Below, in pieces: positions 8,927 to 17,953 of a stretch of DNA of 64,000 bases (position 1 is its first letter; each line of letters starts with the position of its first letter). Both the position numbers and the translations under genes were made by a program. The DNA is taken from the NCBI RefSeq assembly GCF_029893825.1, contig NZ_JARXXV010000001.1, positions 806,001 through 870,000 of the forward strand, written 5' to 3'. This DNA is from Aurantimicrobium minutum. GTDB taxonomy: Bacteria; Actinomycetota; Actinomycetes; Actinomycetales; Microbacteriaceae. The notes under the pieces are model-generated. The model did no database searches, was not told the origin of the DNA, and was given only the letters and a program-made list of their open reading frames with translations.

Positions 8927-10042
8927 ATGATGGTTGCTCAGAACTTAGGCAGCACAACAACGACCAAGATTACGAACTACCCACTCAACGCGTGGTACGT
9001 GGCTGCATGGGATTACGAGGTCACTCGGAAACCTATGTCACGCACAATCGCTGACCGCCCACTTGCCCTCTATCGCACCGAGGACGGAAAGCCTGTTGCA
9101 TTGGCAGATGCCTGCTGGCACCGCCTCGCTCCTCTTTCTATGGGAAAGGTTGTCGGCAAAGACGGAATCCAGTGCCCTTACCACGGCATCGTATTCAACG
9201 CAGCAGGTCGCTGCATATCTATGCCCGCTCAGGAAACCGTTAACCCCAGCGCCACTGTTCCCTCGTTCCCTGCAGTTCAGCGTCACCGTTACGTCTGGGT
9301 CTGGCTCGGTGACCCCACCCTCGCTGACCCGGACACTATTCCCAATATGTTCCAGATGGATCACCCCGAGTGGACCGGCGATGGTCGCACAATCCACGCC
9401 GACTGCAACTACCAACTCATCGTGGACAACCTCATGGACCTCACCCACGAAGAATTTGTTCACGGCTCCAGCATCGGCCAAGCAGAACTGAGCGAGTCAG
9501 ACTTCACCACTACTCACGATGACACCTCCGTCACGGTGACCCGCTGGATGAAGGGCATCTACCCTCCTCCTTTCTGGAAGAAAAACCTGCACGATGTCTT
9601 CCCCGGCTATGAGGGCAAAGTCGACCGTTGGCAGATCATTCGCTTTGAGGCCCCCGGAACCATCTGCATCGACGTCGGCGTAGCTAAGGCAGACACCGGA
9701 GCACCCGAAGGTGACCGCAGCCAAGGCGTCAATGCGTTCGTGATGAACACCATCTCCCCAGAATCTTCCAAGACCAGCCACTACTTCTGGTCCATCCAGC
9801 GCAACTACCGACTGGAAAGCCAAACCATTACAACTCAAATGCGTGAAGGTGTGCACGGCGTATTCGGCGAAGACGAAGTCATGCTTCGTGCCCAGCAGAG
9901 GGCCATCGACGCGAACCCTGACTACGAGTTCTACAACATCAACATTGATGCAGGTGGAATGTGGGTACGTCGCCTCCTTGAACGCCAACTCCTCAAAGAA
10001 GGACGCCTTGGAACGAAGCAAGAAGAGGGTTGGACAGAGTAA
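8927..10042 (+). CDS. vanA: vanillate O-demethylase, Rieske oxygenase subunit VanA
   Basis: Rieske non-haem iron oxygenase, 371 residues, that demethylates vanillate to protocatechuate plus formaldehyde using electrons from VanB. The Rieske cluster motif is clear: Cys63-x-His65 and Cys83-x2-His86 (CPYHG). The mononuclear iron motif follows in NLMDLTHEEFVHG, with a later conserved Asp region. ATG codons at 8927 and 8930 are both possible; GAGGAG sits two bases before the first and five before the second, favouring 8930. The N-terminus is about 18 residues longer than that of proteobacterial VanA before the YPLNAWYVAAW motif. vanB follows after two bases. Confidence 0.93.
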   Translation: MMVAQNLGSTTTTKITNYPLNAWYVAAWDYEVTRKPMSRTIADRPLALYRTEDGKPVALADACWHRLAPLSMGKVVGKDGIQCPYHGIVFNAAGRCISMPAQETVNPSATVPSFPAVQRHRYVWVWLGDPTLADPDTIPNMFQMDHPEWTGDGRTIHADCNYQLIVDNLMDLTHEEFVHGSSIGQAELSESDFTTTHDDTSVTVTRWMKGIYPPPFWKKNLHDVFPGYEGKVDRWQIIRFEAPGTICIDVGVAKADTGAPEGDRSQGVNAFVMNTISPESSKTSHYFWSIQRNYRLESQTITTQMREGVHGVFGEDEVMLRAQQRAIDANPDYEFYNINIDAGGMWVRRLLERQLLKEGRLGTKQEEGWTE

Positions 10043-10044
10043 CA

Positions 10045-11049
10045 ATGGCTGCCACAAATATCGAAATTTGGCAGCAAGGCGAAATCATTGAGATTTCGCA
10101 AGCTGCCAATGACATCAAAAAAATCGTCATTCGTCAGTCGAATCCCGCAAAAGCTGACCCTGGATCTCACATTGACCTGATGGTGAACGTTGACGGCGAA
10201 ATGGTTCGTCGTTCCTACTCTGTGGCCTCCCAGAGCGAAGACCTTCGCGATCTCACTCTGGGAGTGTTTTTGGTTCCCAACTCTCGCGGTGGCTCTATTG
10301 CAGTCCACGAGCTCGCGGTGGGGGATCAACTCGACATCACCCAGCCCCTTCAGAACTTCCCGCTGCGCGTAGGTGCCGAGCGTTATGTTCTTATCGCTGG
10401 TGGTATCGGCGTTACCGCCATCATGGCAATGGCGGCTGTCCTCAAACGCATTGGGGCAAACTACACACTGATGTATGCAGCGCGCAGCAAAGAAGCCATG
10501 GCCTTCCGGGAGGAACTCCAAGCTATCCATGGGGACAACCTTCAGATCTTTTTAGATGAGGACAAGAACTTCATCCAGATTCCAGAGCTGATCGCCTCGT
10601 TGGATGACAACACAGAGCTATATATCTGTGGCCCGATTCGACTGATGGATGCTGTGCGCCGTATTTGGTTGGAAAGCGAACTAGAAAACACGAACCTTCG
10701 CTTTGAAACCTTCGGTGCTAGCGGTTGGTATGACCCCGAAGAATTCATTGTTCGAATTCCCGCGAAAAATGTTGAAGTCCTAGTGGGCAAGCAGCACTCA
10801 ATGTTAGAAGCCCTTGAAGCAGCTGGTGTTGACATGCTCTCAGATTGCCGGAAGGGCGAGTGTGGCTTGTGTGAGGTTCGCGTGCTCAGCCTCAACGGCC
10901 GAGTTGATCACCGCGATGTCTTCTACAGCGAACGCCAAAAGGAACAGAACGAGAAGATTTCCTGTTGCGTCTCACGAATCGTGACCTCAGAGTCAGGCCT
11001 AGCTGCTGATGCTTCTGGACCCGCAGTTGTGGAAATTGTCACAACCTAA
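10045..11049 (+). CDS. vanB: vanillate O-demethylase reductase subunit VanB
   Basis: Flavin-dependent ferredoxin-type reductase, 334 residues, passing electrons from NADH to VanA. Domain order is flavin domain (RRSYSVAS), NAD domain (LIAGGIGVTAIMAM and YICGP), then a C-terminal plant-type [2Fe-2S] domain with DCRKGECGLCEV and a later Cys. This is the order of the phthalate-dioxygenase-reductase family. The ATG at 10045 follows the vanA stop by two bases; a TTG 15 bases earlier would overlap vanA and has no support. No vanillate transporter (vanK) follows; a MarR gene meets it tail to tail after seven bases. Confidence 0.92.
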   Translation: MAATNIEIWQQGEIIEISQAANDIKKIVIRQSNPAKADPGSHIDLMVNVDGEMVRRSYSVASQSEDLRDLTLGVFLVPNSRGGSIAVHELAVGDQLDITQPLQNFPLRVGAERYVLIAGGIGVTAIMAMAAVLKRIGANYTLMYAARSKEAMAFREELQAIHGDNLQIFLDEDKNFIQIPELIASLDDNTELYICGPIRLMDAVRRIWLESELENTNLRFETFGASGWYDPEEFIVRIPAKNVEVLVGKQHSMLEALEAAGVDMLSDCRKGECGLCEVRVLSLNGRVDHRDVFYSERQKEQNEKISCCVSRIVTSESGLAADASGPAVVEIVTT

Positions 11050-11056
11050 TCACCGG

Positions 11057-11620
11057 TTAGTCCTCGAGCGGTGAAATGACGACCGAGGTGGGTGAAAGGT
11101 CGGGAATCTCTAACATCATCTTGGTCAAGAGCTTGCGCAGCTGTGTCTGCTCGCGTGAGCTCAATCTGCTCAAAATGATGTCCTCGCCTGAAAGGGAAAT
11201 AGGCATCATTTTGTCGTGCATCTCTGCTCCCTCAGGAGTGAGATAAAGGTGACGTGAACCACGAGGTCCGTCACTGACGGCGATGAGCTTGCGATCGATT
11301 AACGTATTGACCGCCTTGGATACTACGGCCTTATTCATGGCCAAAAACTCTGAAACGTCAGTTGCAGTGCTTCCTGGCGTATTGGCCAATGCTGAAATAA
11401 CTCGCCAGTCATTGGTTCCGAGGTTGAACTCTTGCCGCAGCAACATTGACTCACGCCACACGAGTGCATTTGAAAGCAACGCAAGTAGGCGAGGAGTAAA
11501 GGCGTCACTATCGATCAGCTTTGCGAGCGGCTCAGTAATTATTTGTTGCTTGCCGATATGAGGAACGCTGGAACCCGAGGCGACAGTAATTGCCTTAACG
11601 GTTCTTTTTGTAGCAGTCAT
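11057..11620 (-). CDS. MarR family transcriptional regulator
   Basis: MarR-type regulator of 187 residues with an unusually long N-terminal extension of about 50 residues before the first helix of the fold. The winged helix is at STATDVSEFLAMNKAVVSKAVNTLIDRKLI, followed by the beta-wing SDGPRGSRHLYLTPEGAE. It lies downstream of the aldehyde dehydrogenase gene on the same strand, with a long inverted repeat in the 100-base gap. It could control itself, the dehydrogenase, or the divergent transketolase operon with its three TGTTTAC palindromes. The ligand is unknown; MarR proteins near aromatic genes often sense phenolic acids. The 3' end meets vanB. Confidence 0.85.
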   Translation of the reverse strand: MTATKRTVKAITVASGSSVPHIGKQQIITEPLAKLIDSDAFTPRLLALLSNALVWRESMLLRQEFNLGTNDWRVISALANTPGSTATDVSEFLAMNKAVVSKAVNTLIDRKLIAVSDGPRGSRHLYLTPEGAEMHDKMMPISLSGEDIILSRLSSREQTQLRKLLTKMMLEIPDLSPTSVVISPLED

Positions 11621-11658
11621 TTCCCCAACCAGATTGTTCTGTGCTGAAAGTAGTTAAT

Positions 11659-11711
11659 CAACATCGACCAACGAACCCAAAGTTTAACAGTGGATTCGTT
11701 GGCCAATGTTG
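11659..11711. repeat. long inverted repeat between aldehyde dehydrogenase and marR
   Basis: A 17-base arm at 11659-11675 and its complement at 11695-11711 match at 15 of 17 positions, with a 19-base loop. The shared core is CCAACGAA/TTCGTTGG with outer CAACAT/ATGTTG. It follows the dehydrogenase stop, so it may act as a terminator without a strong U-run, or as an operator 39 bases before the MarR start. Confidence 0.5.
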
Positions 11712-11720
11712 AAAGAAACG

Positions 11721-13205
11721 CTAGTGAGCCTGAGCCGCTAGCGCCTCTGCATCGATGGTTGCGATAGAGCGGGTGTCCTGGAAAGCACGGATACCTTCGA
11801 TGCCTTGTTCGCGGCCAAAGCCGGAGTTCTTCATGCCGCCGAAGGGTGCGCGAAGGTCAAGACGGGTTGCGCCGTGGTCATTAATCCAGACGTAACCGCA
11901 CTGCAACTGAGAACCAACACGTTTCGCAGCAACGGGGTCAGCAGTCCATACCGAACCTGCTAGACCAGCCCAAGTGTCATTTGCAGCAGCGATTGCTTCT
12001 GATTCAGCGCTGAAAGGAATCAGCGGAATAACTGGTCCGAACTGTTCCTCAACGACGACTCCCAAGGAAGGGTCTGGGTTGATAACAAGTGCAGGGCGGA
12101 CGAAGTTACCTGCAGCAAGTTCACCAGTTGGGAGTTCACCAAACTCGCGAACATCTGCACCAGCATCTTTAGCTTCACGGATGAGCTTCTCCACAAAAGC
12201 CTTCTGGCTTGGTGCGTGGAGTGGCCCCATGGTGGTTTCGGGGTCAAGACCGTAGCCGAGCTTCACCTTCTCGAGACGAGCAGTCAGACCAGCAACGACC
12301 TCGTCCATTCGAGATTCATGAACGTAAATACGCTTGGCGTTCATGCAGATCTGTCCAGTTGTGTCGAAAATGGCACCATATAGGCGGTCGAGGTGAGTGT
12401 CATCGATGATGGCATCTTCGAGGAAGATAGCTGCATCGTTTCCACCGAGCTCCAAGGTCACGCGAGTAAGCGCCTTGGACGCCATGGACATAATGCGCTT
12501 TCCACCGCCAACGCTTCCTGTGAAGCAAACTTTGGCAATGTCTTCACTCTCAATGAGTGCAGCCATGTCCTCGTCCTTACCGGTGACAACATTGAGAACA
12601 CCAGCTGGCAACTTGGCAGCAATTCGTTCAATGACCCGAGTGGTTGCCAAAGGCGCTGTCAGGGGTGGCTTAACGATGACCGTGTTTCCTGCGAGTAATG
12701 CGTGTGGCAGTGCAGCACCGAGGATAGCGATGGGCCAGTTGAATGGCACGATGATGGTAACCACACCGAGGGGCTGGTGCTGCACCTCTGTGGAGACGGG
12801 GATTCCAGGGGCTACCGGAAGAGTCTTTCCGGTGTCGACTTGGTCTGCAATCATAAGCGCCAGATTCCAGCGGATTTCGAAGACGAGAGAGTCGATCCAA
12901 CCCTCGAAACGGACCTTGCCGTTCTCGCGGGAGAGAACTGCTGCATCGTCATCACGTGCTTCGGCGATACCTTGAATAGCTTCAGACATCAGGTCTGCAC
13001 GTTCAATTGCCGACATGGATGACCATGAGGGGAATGCGTTCTTTGCTACAGATATTGCGTAGTCAACATTTTGCTTAGTAGCCGCAGCCGCGTAGCCAAC
13101 AACTTCGCCGCGCTTGGCGGGGTCTGCAATTTCTAGGTGTTCTACGGTGTCGCGCGATGCGCCACCGATAAACAACCCCGTACGGATGATGTCTTTATCG
13201 CCCAT
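11721..13205 (-). CDS. aldehyde dehydrogenase of unknown substrate
   Basis: Aldehyde dehydrogenase superfamily protein of 494 residues. It has the cofactor motifs (IIVPFNWPIAIL, FTGSVGGGKRI), catalytic Glu in LELGGNDAAIF and catalytic Cys in TTGQICMNAKRI, so it should be active. The C-terminal motif LRAPFGGMKNSGFGREQG is normal. I chose the ATG at 13205 over a TTG six bases upstream because AGAGG stands ten bases before it. It is divergent from the transketolase operon across a gap with three TGTTTAC palindromes and could be co-regulated with it, perhaps oxidising an aldehyde made in that pathway. It is not closely like the vanillin-type enzyme at 6714-8171. Confidence 0.85.
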   Translation of the reverse strand: MGDKDIIRTGLFIGGASRDTVEHLEIADPAKRGEVVGYAAAATKQNVDYAISVAKNAFPSWSSMSAIERADLMSEAIQGIAEARDDDAAVLSRENGKVRFEGWIDSLVFEIRWNLALMIADQVDTGKTLPVAPGIPVSTEVQHQPLGVVTIIVPFNWPIAILGAALPHALLAGNTVIVKPPLTAPLATTRVIERIAAKLPAGVLNVVTGKDEDMAALIESEDIAKVCFTGSVGGGKRIMSMASKALTRVTLELGGNDAAIFLEDAIIDDTHLDRLYGAIFDTTGQICMNAKRIYVHESRMDEVVAGLTARLEKVKLGYGLDPETTMGPLHAPSQKAFVEKLIREAKDAGADVREFGELPTGELAAGNFVRPALVINPDPSLGVVVEEQFGPVIPLIPFSAESEAIAAANDTWAGLAGSVWTADPVAAKRVGSQLQCGYVWINDHGATRLDLRAPFGGMKNSGFGREQGIEGIRAFQDTRSIATIDAEALAAQAH

Positions 13206-13288
13206 TATCAAAGCACCTCTCTGTGTTCTGAATCTTGTGTGCCAACTGTCTTAGTTTGCATCTGTTGAGTCAGCCTAAAGTACAAATG

Positions 13289-13378
13289 GTTTACTTGTAA
13301 ACAAGATTTCATAACTTTATGTTTACAAGTAAACAACGAAATGATAACGTTCTAGAAAATCTTGTTTATGTGTAAACA
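13289..13378. promoter_or_regulatory. three TGTTTAC-N2-GTAAACA palindromes
   Basis: Three copies of one operator: GTTTACTTGTAAAC (13289-13302), TGTTTACAAGTAAACA (13320-13335) and TGTTTATGTGTAAACA (13363-13378, one mismatch). Centres are 32 and 43 bases apart, near whole helical turns, so a regulator could bind cooperatively on one face. They lie in the gap between the divergent aldehyde dehydrogenase and transketolase operons. The cognate factor is not evident in the window; the MarR protein is one candidate. Confidence 0.75.
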
Positions 13379-13400
13379 GGAATCGTGTTACTGTCATCAC

Positions 13401-13456
13401 ATCAACCCAGTTCGCTGGTGTTGATAAACCGAAACTTTGATCTCGAAGGAGAGATC
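13401..13456 (+). promoter_or_regulatory. two stem-loops in the leader of the transketolase operon
   Basis: First stem: ATCAACCCAG (13401-13410), TTCG loop, CTGGTGTTGAT (13415-13425), paired except for one bulge. Second: GATCTC (13439-13444), GAAGGA loop, GAGATC (13451-13456), whose loop resembles a ribosome site. The true ribosome site (CGAGGAGG, around 13475) is downstream and free. The stems may stabilise the transcript or regulate it, or be accidental. Confidence 0.35.
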
Positions 13457-13488
13457 GCCAACCAGGGTCATCAACGAGGAGGCACCTG

Positions 13489-14367
13489 ATGAGTACATCA
13501 ATTTCACTCAGCAGTGAACCGAAGCACACGGTCGCTGAGCTCGAAGACTTGGCATATGAACTACGCGAAAAGCTTCTATACCTCTGCGGAACCTACGAAG
13601 GGGCGGTCCACATCGGTGGCGACTTGTCCTTAGCTGACATGCTCACCGCGCTGTACCACTACGGCCTCAACGTAGACCCTGATGACATTTCAAACCCCCA
13701 CCGCGACCGCTTCATCTTGAGCAAGGGTCACGCAGCTGTGTGCATGTATATCAGCATGGCCATGCGCGGTTTCTTCGACTTTGACGACATCGTTGCCACC
13801 TACGGTCAACTTGGAAGTGCCTACGGAATGCATCCCTGCAAAGTCCAGCTTCGCGGTGTTGAAGCATCTACAGGATCGCTAGGTCACGGCCTTCCTATTG
13901 CTGTTGGCATGGCAAAGAGTGCCCGCCAGAAGGGAGAGAAGCACCGCGTCTTCTGTGTCCTCGGCGATGGCGAAACTGGAGAGGGATCCGTCTGGGAAGC
14001 AGCCATGGCAGCACGCAGCAGCCAGCTCGGTAATCTCATTGCTTTTGTTGACCGCAACCACCAGCTGATGACCAGCTTCAGCGAAGACCGGGTCGTGCTG
14101 GAGCCTTACCTTGGCAAGTGGGCATCCTTCGGCTGGAACGTTGTTTCCGTTGATGGCCACAACATGCAAGACCTCGTCAACATCATTGACAACCTGCCTA
14201 GTTCTGACAGCACCCGCCCCACTGTCGTCATCTGCGAAACCATCAAGGGTAAAGGCGTTGACTTCATGGAGCGCAATATTGCTTGGCACGCTGGCTCGCT
14301 TGGTGCTGCTGATTTAGAACGAGCGATGGCCGCTCTCGAGTCCACACGTAAGGTGGTGTCGGCATAA
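13489..14367 (+). CDS. transketolase, N-terminal (ThDP pyrophosphate) subunit
   Basis: Small transketolase subunit of 292 residues carrying the thiamine-diphosphate pyrophosphate-binding domain. The motif LGDGETGEGSVWEAAMAA...NLIAFVDRN is the ThDP GDG-N signature, and SKGHAAVCMY and STGSLGHGLPIAVG are transketolase motifs. Split transketolases of this kind are widespread and have been recruited for specialised sugars such as apulose 4-phosphate and sulfosugars. It is the first gene of a 13-gene operon, and its stop overlaps the start of the second subunit as TAATG. A strong GAGGAGG precedes the ATG. Substrate unknown; transfer of a two-carbon ketol unit is expected. Confidence 0.9.
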   Translation: MSTSISLSSEPKHTVAELEDLAYELREKLLYLCGTYEGAVHIGGDLSLADMLTALYHYGLNVDPDDISNPHRDRFILSKGHAAVCMYISMAMRGFFDFDDIVATYGQLGSAYGMHPCKVQLRGVEASTGSLGHGLPIAVGMAKSARQKGEKHRVFCVLGDGETGEGSVWEAAMAARSSQLGNLIAFVDRNHQLMTSFSEDRVVLEPYLGKWASFGWNVVSVDGHNMQDLVNIIDNLPSSDSTRPTVVICETIKGKGVDFMERNIAWHAGSLGAADLERAMAALESTRKVVSA

Positions 14368-15329
14368 TGCCCGTTACATTTACATTCGGCGAATGGCTTT
14401 CAGCCCGTTCCGTTATTGGGTCCACTCTTGCTGAGCTTGGCGGGGAATACGACAATCTCTGGACAATAACCCCAGAAATCGGAGCTACCCTCGGTGAATT
14501 CCGAGCACTCTATCCAGACCGCTTTCTCGATGTCGGTATCGCGGAGCAAGTCAGCATTGGTGTTGCTGCAGGCCTGGCATACGAGGGAAACATTCCCGTT
14601 GTTTCGGGAATGCTCCCCTTCCTCAGTATGCGTGCGTTGGAGCAAATTCGCTCTGACGTCTGTTACCCCAATCTTCCAGTAAAGATCATTGGTACTCATG
14701 GAGGTTTGGTAGGTAACGGTGGATCCACACACTATGCAGTTGAAGACCTTGCTCTGATGTGCGCTCTCACCAACATGACTGTGACATCCATCGCTGACCC
14801 GCTCATGGCAGGAGATATTCTCCGCCAGTCTATGAAGATGTCTGGACCTATTTACATCCGTTTGGGCGTAGGTAAGTCAGACATGGTTCTCTACGAACCA
14901 GGCCAACACGACATTCAAATTGGCAAGGGTATCGTCGCACGAGATGGATACGACGCAACCATATTCACGCACGGAACCACCGTTGCACAGGCATTGGAAG
15001 CCGCCGAAACTCTCGGCGCGTTAGGCCACTCAATCCGAGTGATCGATATGTTCACCCTCAAGCCCATCGATGCAGACCTCATTGAACGCTGCGCCAAGGA
15101 GACAGGTGGACGTTTCGTGGTACTGGAGGACCACCTTGCCTACGGAGGTCTTGCCTCGCGCATAGCTGATGTATTGGTTGACCGAAACATTAACCTCACC
15201 GCATTTGAACGACTGGGTATCCCCCAGGTTTACGCGGGATTCGGCGGAGATGAGGAACTGCGTGACAAGTACGGCTACGGACTGACTTCAACTATCAGCG
15301 CAATCATGCGAGTGTTAGCTACGAAATAG
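14367..15329 (+). CDS. transketolase, C-terminal subunit
   Basis: Partner subunit of 320 residues: pyrimidine-binding domain (ITPEIGATLGEF, DRFLDVGIAEQVSIGVAAGLAYEG with the catalytic Glu) and C-terminal regulatory domain (IFTHGTTVAQALEAAETL, VVLEDHLAYGGLASRIADVL). It resembles 1-deoxyxylulose-synthase-like and transketolase C-subunits. It is translationally coupled to the N-subunit by a TAATG overlap. Together the pair equals one normal transketolase of about 610 residues. The operon context (sugar importer, dehydrogenases, TIM-barrel epimerase, phosphofructokinase) suggests use on a specific imported sugar or polyol rather than the general pentose phosphate cycle. Confidence 0.9.
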   Translation: MPVTFTFGEWLSARSVIGSTLAELGGEYDNLWTITPEIGATLGEFRALYPDRFLDVGIAEQVSIGVAAGLAYEGNIPVVSGMLPFLSMRALEQIRSDVCYPNLPVKIIGTHGGLVGNGGSTHYAVEDLALMCALTNMTVTSIADPLMAGDILRQSMKMSGPIYIRLGVGKSDMVLYEPGQHDIQIGKGIVARDGYDATIFTHGTTVAQALEAAETLGALGHSIRVIDMFTLKPIDADLIERCAKETGGRFVVLEDHLAYGGLASRIADVLVDRNINLTAFERLGIPQVYAGFGGDEELRDKYGYGLTSTISAIMRVLATK

Positions 15330-15367
15330 TTCGTATCCAAACAATTACACATTCAACGGAGAATTTG

Positions 15368-16435
15368 ATGAAAACAGTAGCGGTCACCAAGATTGGTAGC
15401 CTGCGTGATGCCAATGAGGACACTCGTGGCGTCATCGGGGTTGTCGATTTCCCGGAACAACCACTCGGCCCCGAAGATGTGTGCGTTCGGGTTGCATACG
15501 CTGCTATTTGTGGATCAGATCCACACCTAGCAGAAGGTTTCTTCGGCACAGATGTTCCTATTGGCCTGGGACACGAAATCTCCGGTGTGATCGAAGCCCT
15601 CGGCGAACGCGCAACACGCACAGGACTGAAAGTCGGCGATCGCGTTGCAGGTAACTTCCTGCGTTTTTGTGGAACGTGTGGGCCGTGCCGTGACGGCCAG
15701 CAACAATTCTGTGAATTTATTCAGGACTACAACCGTCCCGGCATGGCTGAGACAGTTACATGGCACGAATCACAGGTATACAAGCTTCCGGAAAATATCA
15801 GTCTTCTTAAGGGTTGCCTGCTTGAGCCCACCTCTGTTGCAGTACGCATTGCCGACAAGACCAACATACGTGTCGGCGACCGTGTTGCAATCTGTGGTGG
15901 TGGCCCTATCGGTCAACTCGCTCTTCAGATGATGAAGATGAATGGCGCCACTTCTTTGACTCTCATTGAACCAATTGCAGAACGGCGCGAAATGGCGCTG
16001 CGTCACGGTGCAGACTTTGTGATTGACCCGATCTCTGAGAACCAGGGTGAGCGCACCAAAGAGATTACCGATGGTCGCGGATATGACATTGTCATTGACG
16101 CATCAGGTTCTCCCCGCGCAGTTAAGGGTCTTTTAGATATTGCCGCCAAGGGCGGAACGGTTATTTATGGGGCAATGTATCCCCACGACTTCGAGATGCC
16201 CCTGAATCTCTCGGACTACCTCTACTTAAAGGAGCTGACCCTTACCGGGGTCTTTATCTCTCCCTACACATTCCCTCGCGCATTGCAGATTCTTCCTCAC
16301 TTGAATCTAGATGAGCTCACCCAGTCAGTGATTGACCTAGACAACGCCGCAGAAGCGTTCGAGGTTCACATCAGCGGCAAATACCCAAAGGTTGTAATCC
16401 GTTGTAACAACCTGGAAGACAAAGGAAGTAAGTAA
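15368..16435 (+). CDS. zinc-dependent medium-chain alcohol/polyol dehydrogenase
   Basis: MDR-family dehydrogenase of 355 residues. The catalytic zinc region is CGSDPH followed by GHE, the structural zinc site is FCGTCGPCRDGQQQFC, and the nucleotide-binding turn is CGGGPIGQLALQM. The nearest general types are sorbitol, threonine and galactitol dehydrogenases. It should oxidise a secondary alcohol of a sugar or polyol, probably with NAD. GGAG lies six bases before the ATG at 15368; a TTG just upstream is not preferred. The stop overlaps the start of the ABC ATPase as TAATG, showing it belongs to the transport operon. Confidence 0.88.
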   Translation: MKTVAVTKIGSLRDANEDTRGVIGVVDFPEQPLGPEDVCVRVAYAAICGSDPHLAEGFFGTDVPIGLGHEISGVIEALGERATRTGLKVGDRVAGNFLRFCGTCGPCRDGQQQFCEFIQDYNRPGMAETVTWHESQVYKLPENISLLKGCLLEPTSVAVRIADKTNIRVGDRVAICGGGPIGQLALQMMKMNGATSLTLIEPIAERREMALRHGADFVIDPISENQGERTKEITDGRGYDIVIDASGSPRAVKGLLDIAAKGGTVIYGAMYPHDFEMPLNLSDYLYLKELTLTGVFISPYTFPRALQILPHLNLDELTQSVIDLDNAAEAFEVHISGKYPKVVIRCNNLEDKGSK

Positions 16436-17952
16436 TGAGTGCAACAAATGCTTCCACTGAAGTACCTATGGCACTTGAAGCCAGAGACATTTTCAAACAC
16501 TTCGACGGGGTCCACGCCCTGAGCGGTGTCAAACTGTCAGTTAAGACTGGTGAAATTCACGCTTTGCTAGGTGAAAACGGTGCTGGAAAGTCCACACTGG
16601 TCAAAGTAATCACCGGTATTTACACTCCTGACTCTGGAGAGATTCTCCGAAATGGAGAATCTGTGGAGTTTGCCAATGTTCGTGTGGCTAATCGTGCGGG
16701 CATCGTTGCCCTGTACCAAGAACTCTCGATCATTCCTTCTATCAGCGTTGCAGAAAACATCATGCTCGGCGAGCAAACCCCAAGCAAGGGTGGCATCGTG
16801 CAGTGGGCTGAACTCCGTAAGCGCGCACAGGAACAACTTGACCGCCTAAATCAGAAGATCCCCCTCAACAGGCTTGCTGGTGAACTCTCCCCTGTCCAAC
16901 AGACCATGGTTGCTTTTGCTCGTGCCCTAGCAACGGATGCTCGTGTTCTCATCCTCGATGAACCCACAGCTTCGCTGACTGACACTGAAATCAAGGACCT
17001 TTTCGCTGTTTTGCGAAAACTTCGCGACCAAGGTGTAGCAATCATTTACGTTTCGCACCGCCTCGAAGAGGTTTTTGAGCTGTGTGATCGCCTTACCATC
17101 ATGCGTAACGGCGAGACCATCATTACTAAAGATGTCCAAGAATCCAACATTGAAGAAGTTATTTCCAACATGGTGGGTCGGGCAGCGGGACAGCTCTATC
17201 CAGAGCGTGGAACCGCAACAACAGAAGTTGCGCTCACGGTTGAAGGACTCAATGGGCGGCGTGTTAAAAACGTCAGTTTCACTGCCCACAAGGGTGAAGT
17301 CCTCGGCATTGGAGGCCTCGCTGGCTCCGGTCGAAGCGAACTTCTTCGTATTCTTGCCGGCGCACAGAAACACTCAACTGGCACAGTCACAGTTGGCGAA
17401 GAAGCACTGCCAAGTTCTCCTAGCGTGGGGAAAGCGCTTGATGCTGGAATTGCGCTGGTTCCTGAAGAACGTCGCAGTCAGGGTGTAATTCTTAGCGCAA
17501 GCATTCAAGACAACATTGCACTGGCAAACATCCCTTCTGTGAGTTCATTGGGAATTGTCTCCGGAGTCAAGATTTCGACCATTACCAAGCGTGGAATGCT
17601 CGATCTGCAAATCAAGGCTCGCGGACCTCACCAAAACGTTGGTGAGCTCTCCGGCGGAAACCAGCAAAAAGTTGTTCTTGCCAAAATGCTTGCACGCAAA
17701 CCCAAGGTGCTCCTCATGGATGAGCCCACCCGAGGCATCGACGTTGGGACAAAGGCGGAGATTTACCGCCTCATTCGCGAACTAGCTGCCGGCGGAACCA
17801 CCGTCATTGCAGTTAGCTCTGAACTTCCCGAGCTCATCGGTATGAGCGACCGCATCATCATCATGCACGAAGGACAAATTTCTGGGGAAGTCGAGGCAGC
17901 GGTTGCTGACGACGAACTTCTCCTCACTTACTGCTACGGAAAGGCAAACTGA
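16435..17952 (+). CDS. sugar ABC importer, duplicated ATPase (RbsA/MglA type)
   Basis: ABC ATPase of 505 residues with two tandem nucleotide-binding domains, as in ribose and galactose importers. Domain 1 has the Walker A GENGAGKSTLVK, signature region GELSPVQQTM and Walker B VLILDEPTAS. Domain 2 has the usual degenerate Walker A (GGLAGSGRSELLR), a good signature LSGGNQQKVVLAK and Walker B VLLMDEPTRGID. It energises the permease encoded next, one base after its stop. The family imports monosaccharides and polyols, and in some bacteria related small molecules. The substrate cannot be read from the ATPase. Confidence 0.93.
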   Translation: MSATNASTEVPMALEARDIFKHFDGVHALSGVKLSVKTGEIHALLGENGAGKSTLVKVITGIYTPDSGEILRNGESVEFANVRVANRAGIVALYQELSIIPSISVAENIMLGEQTPSKGGIVQWAELRKRAQEQLDRLNQKIPLNRLAGELSPVQQTMVAFARALATDARVLILDEPTASLTDTEIKDLFAVLRKLRDQGVAIIYVSHRLEEVFELCDRLTIMRNGETIITKDVQESNIEEVISNMVGRAAGQLYPERGTATTEVALTVEGLNGRRVKNVSFTAHKGEVLGIGGLAGSGRSELLRILAGAQKHSTGTVTVGEEALPSSPSVGKALDAGIALVPEERRSQGVILSASIQDNIALANIPSVSSLGIVSGVKISTITKRGMLDLQIKARGPHQNVGELSGGNQQKVVLAKMLARKPKVLLMDEPTRGIDVGTKAEIYRLIRELAAGGTTVIAVSSELPELIGMSDRIIIMHEGQISGEVEAAVADDELLLTYCYGKAN

Positions 17953-17953
17953 G

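Noticed and set aside
9497-10057. Open frame on the minus strand opposite vanA
   Set aside because: Overlaps the vanA catalytic region completely; the Rieske protein is certain.
13323-13529. Small open frame of 68 codons on the minus strand in the divergent promoter
   Set aside because: It covers the palindromes and the start of the transketolase gene; no ribosome site or domain.
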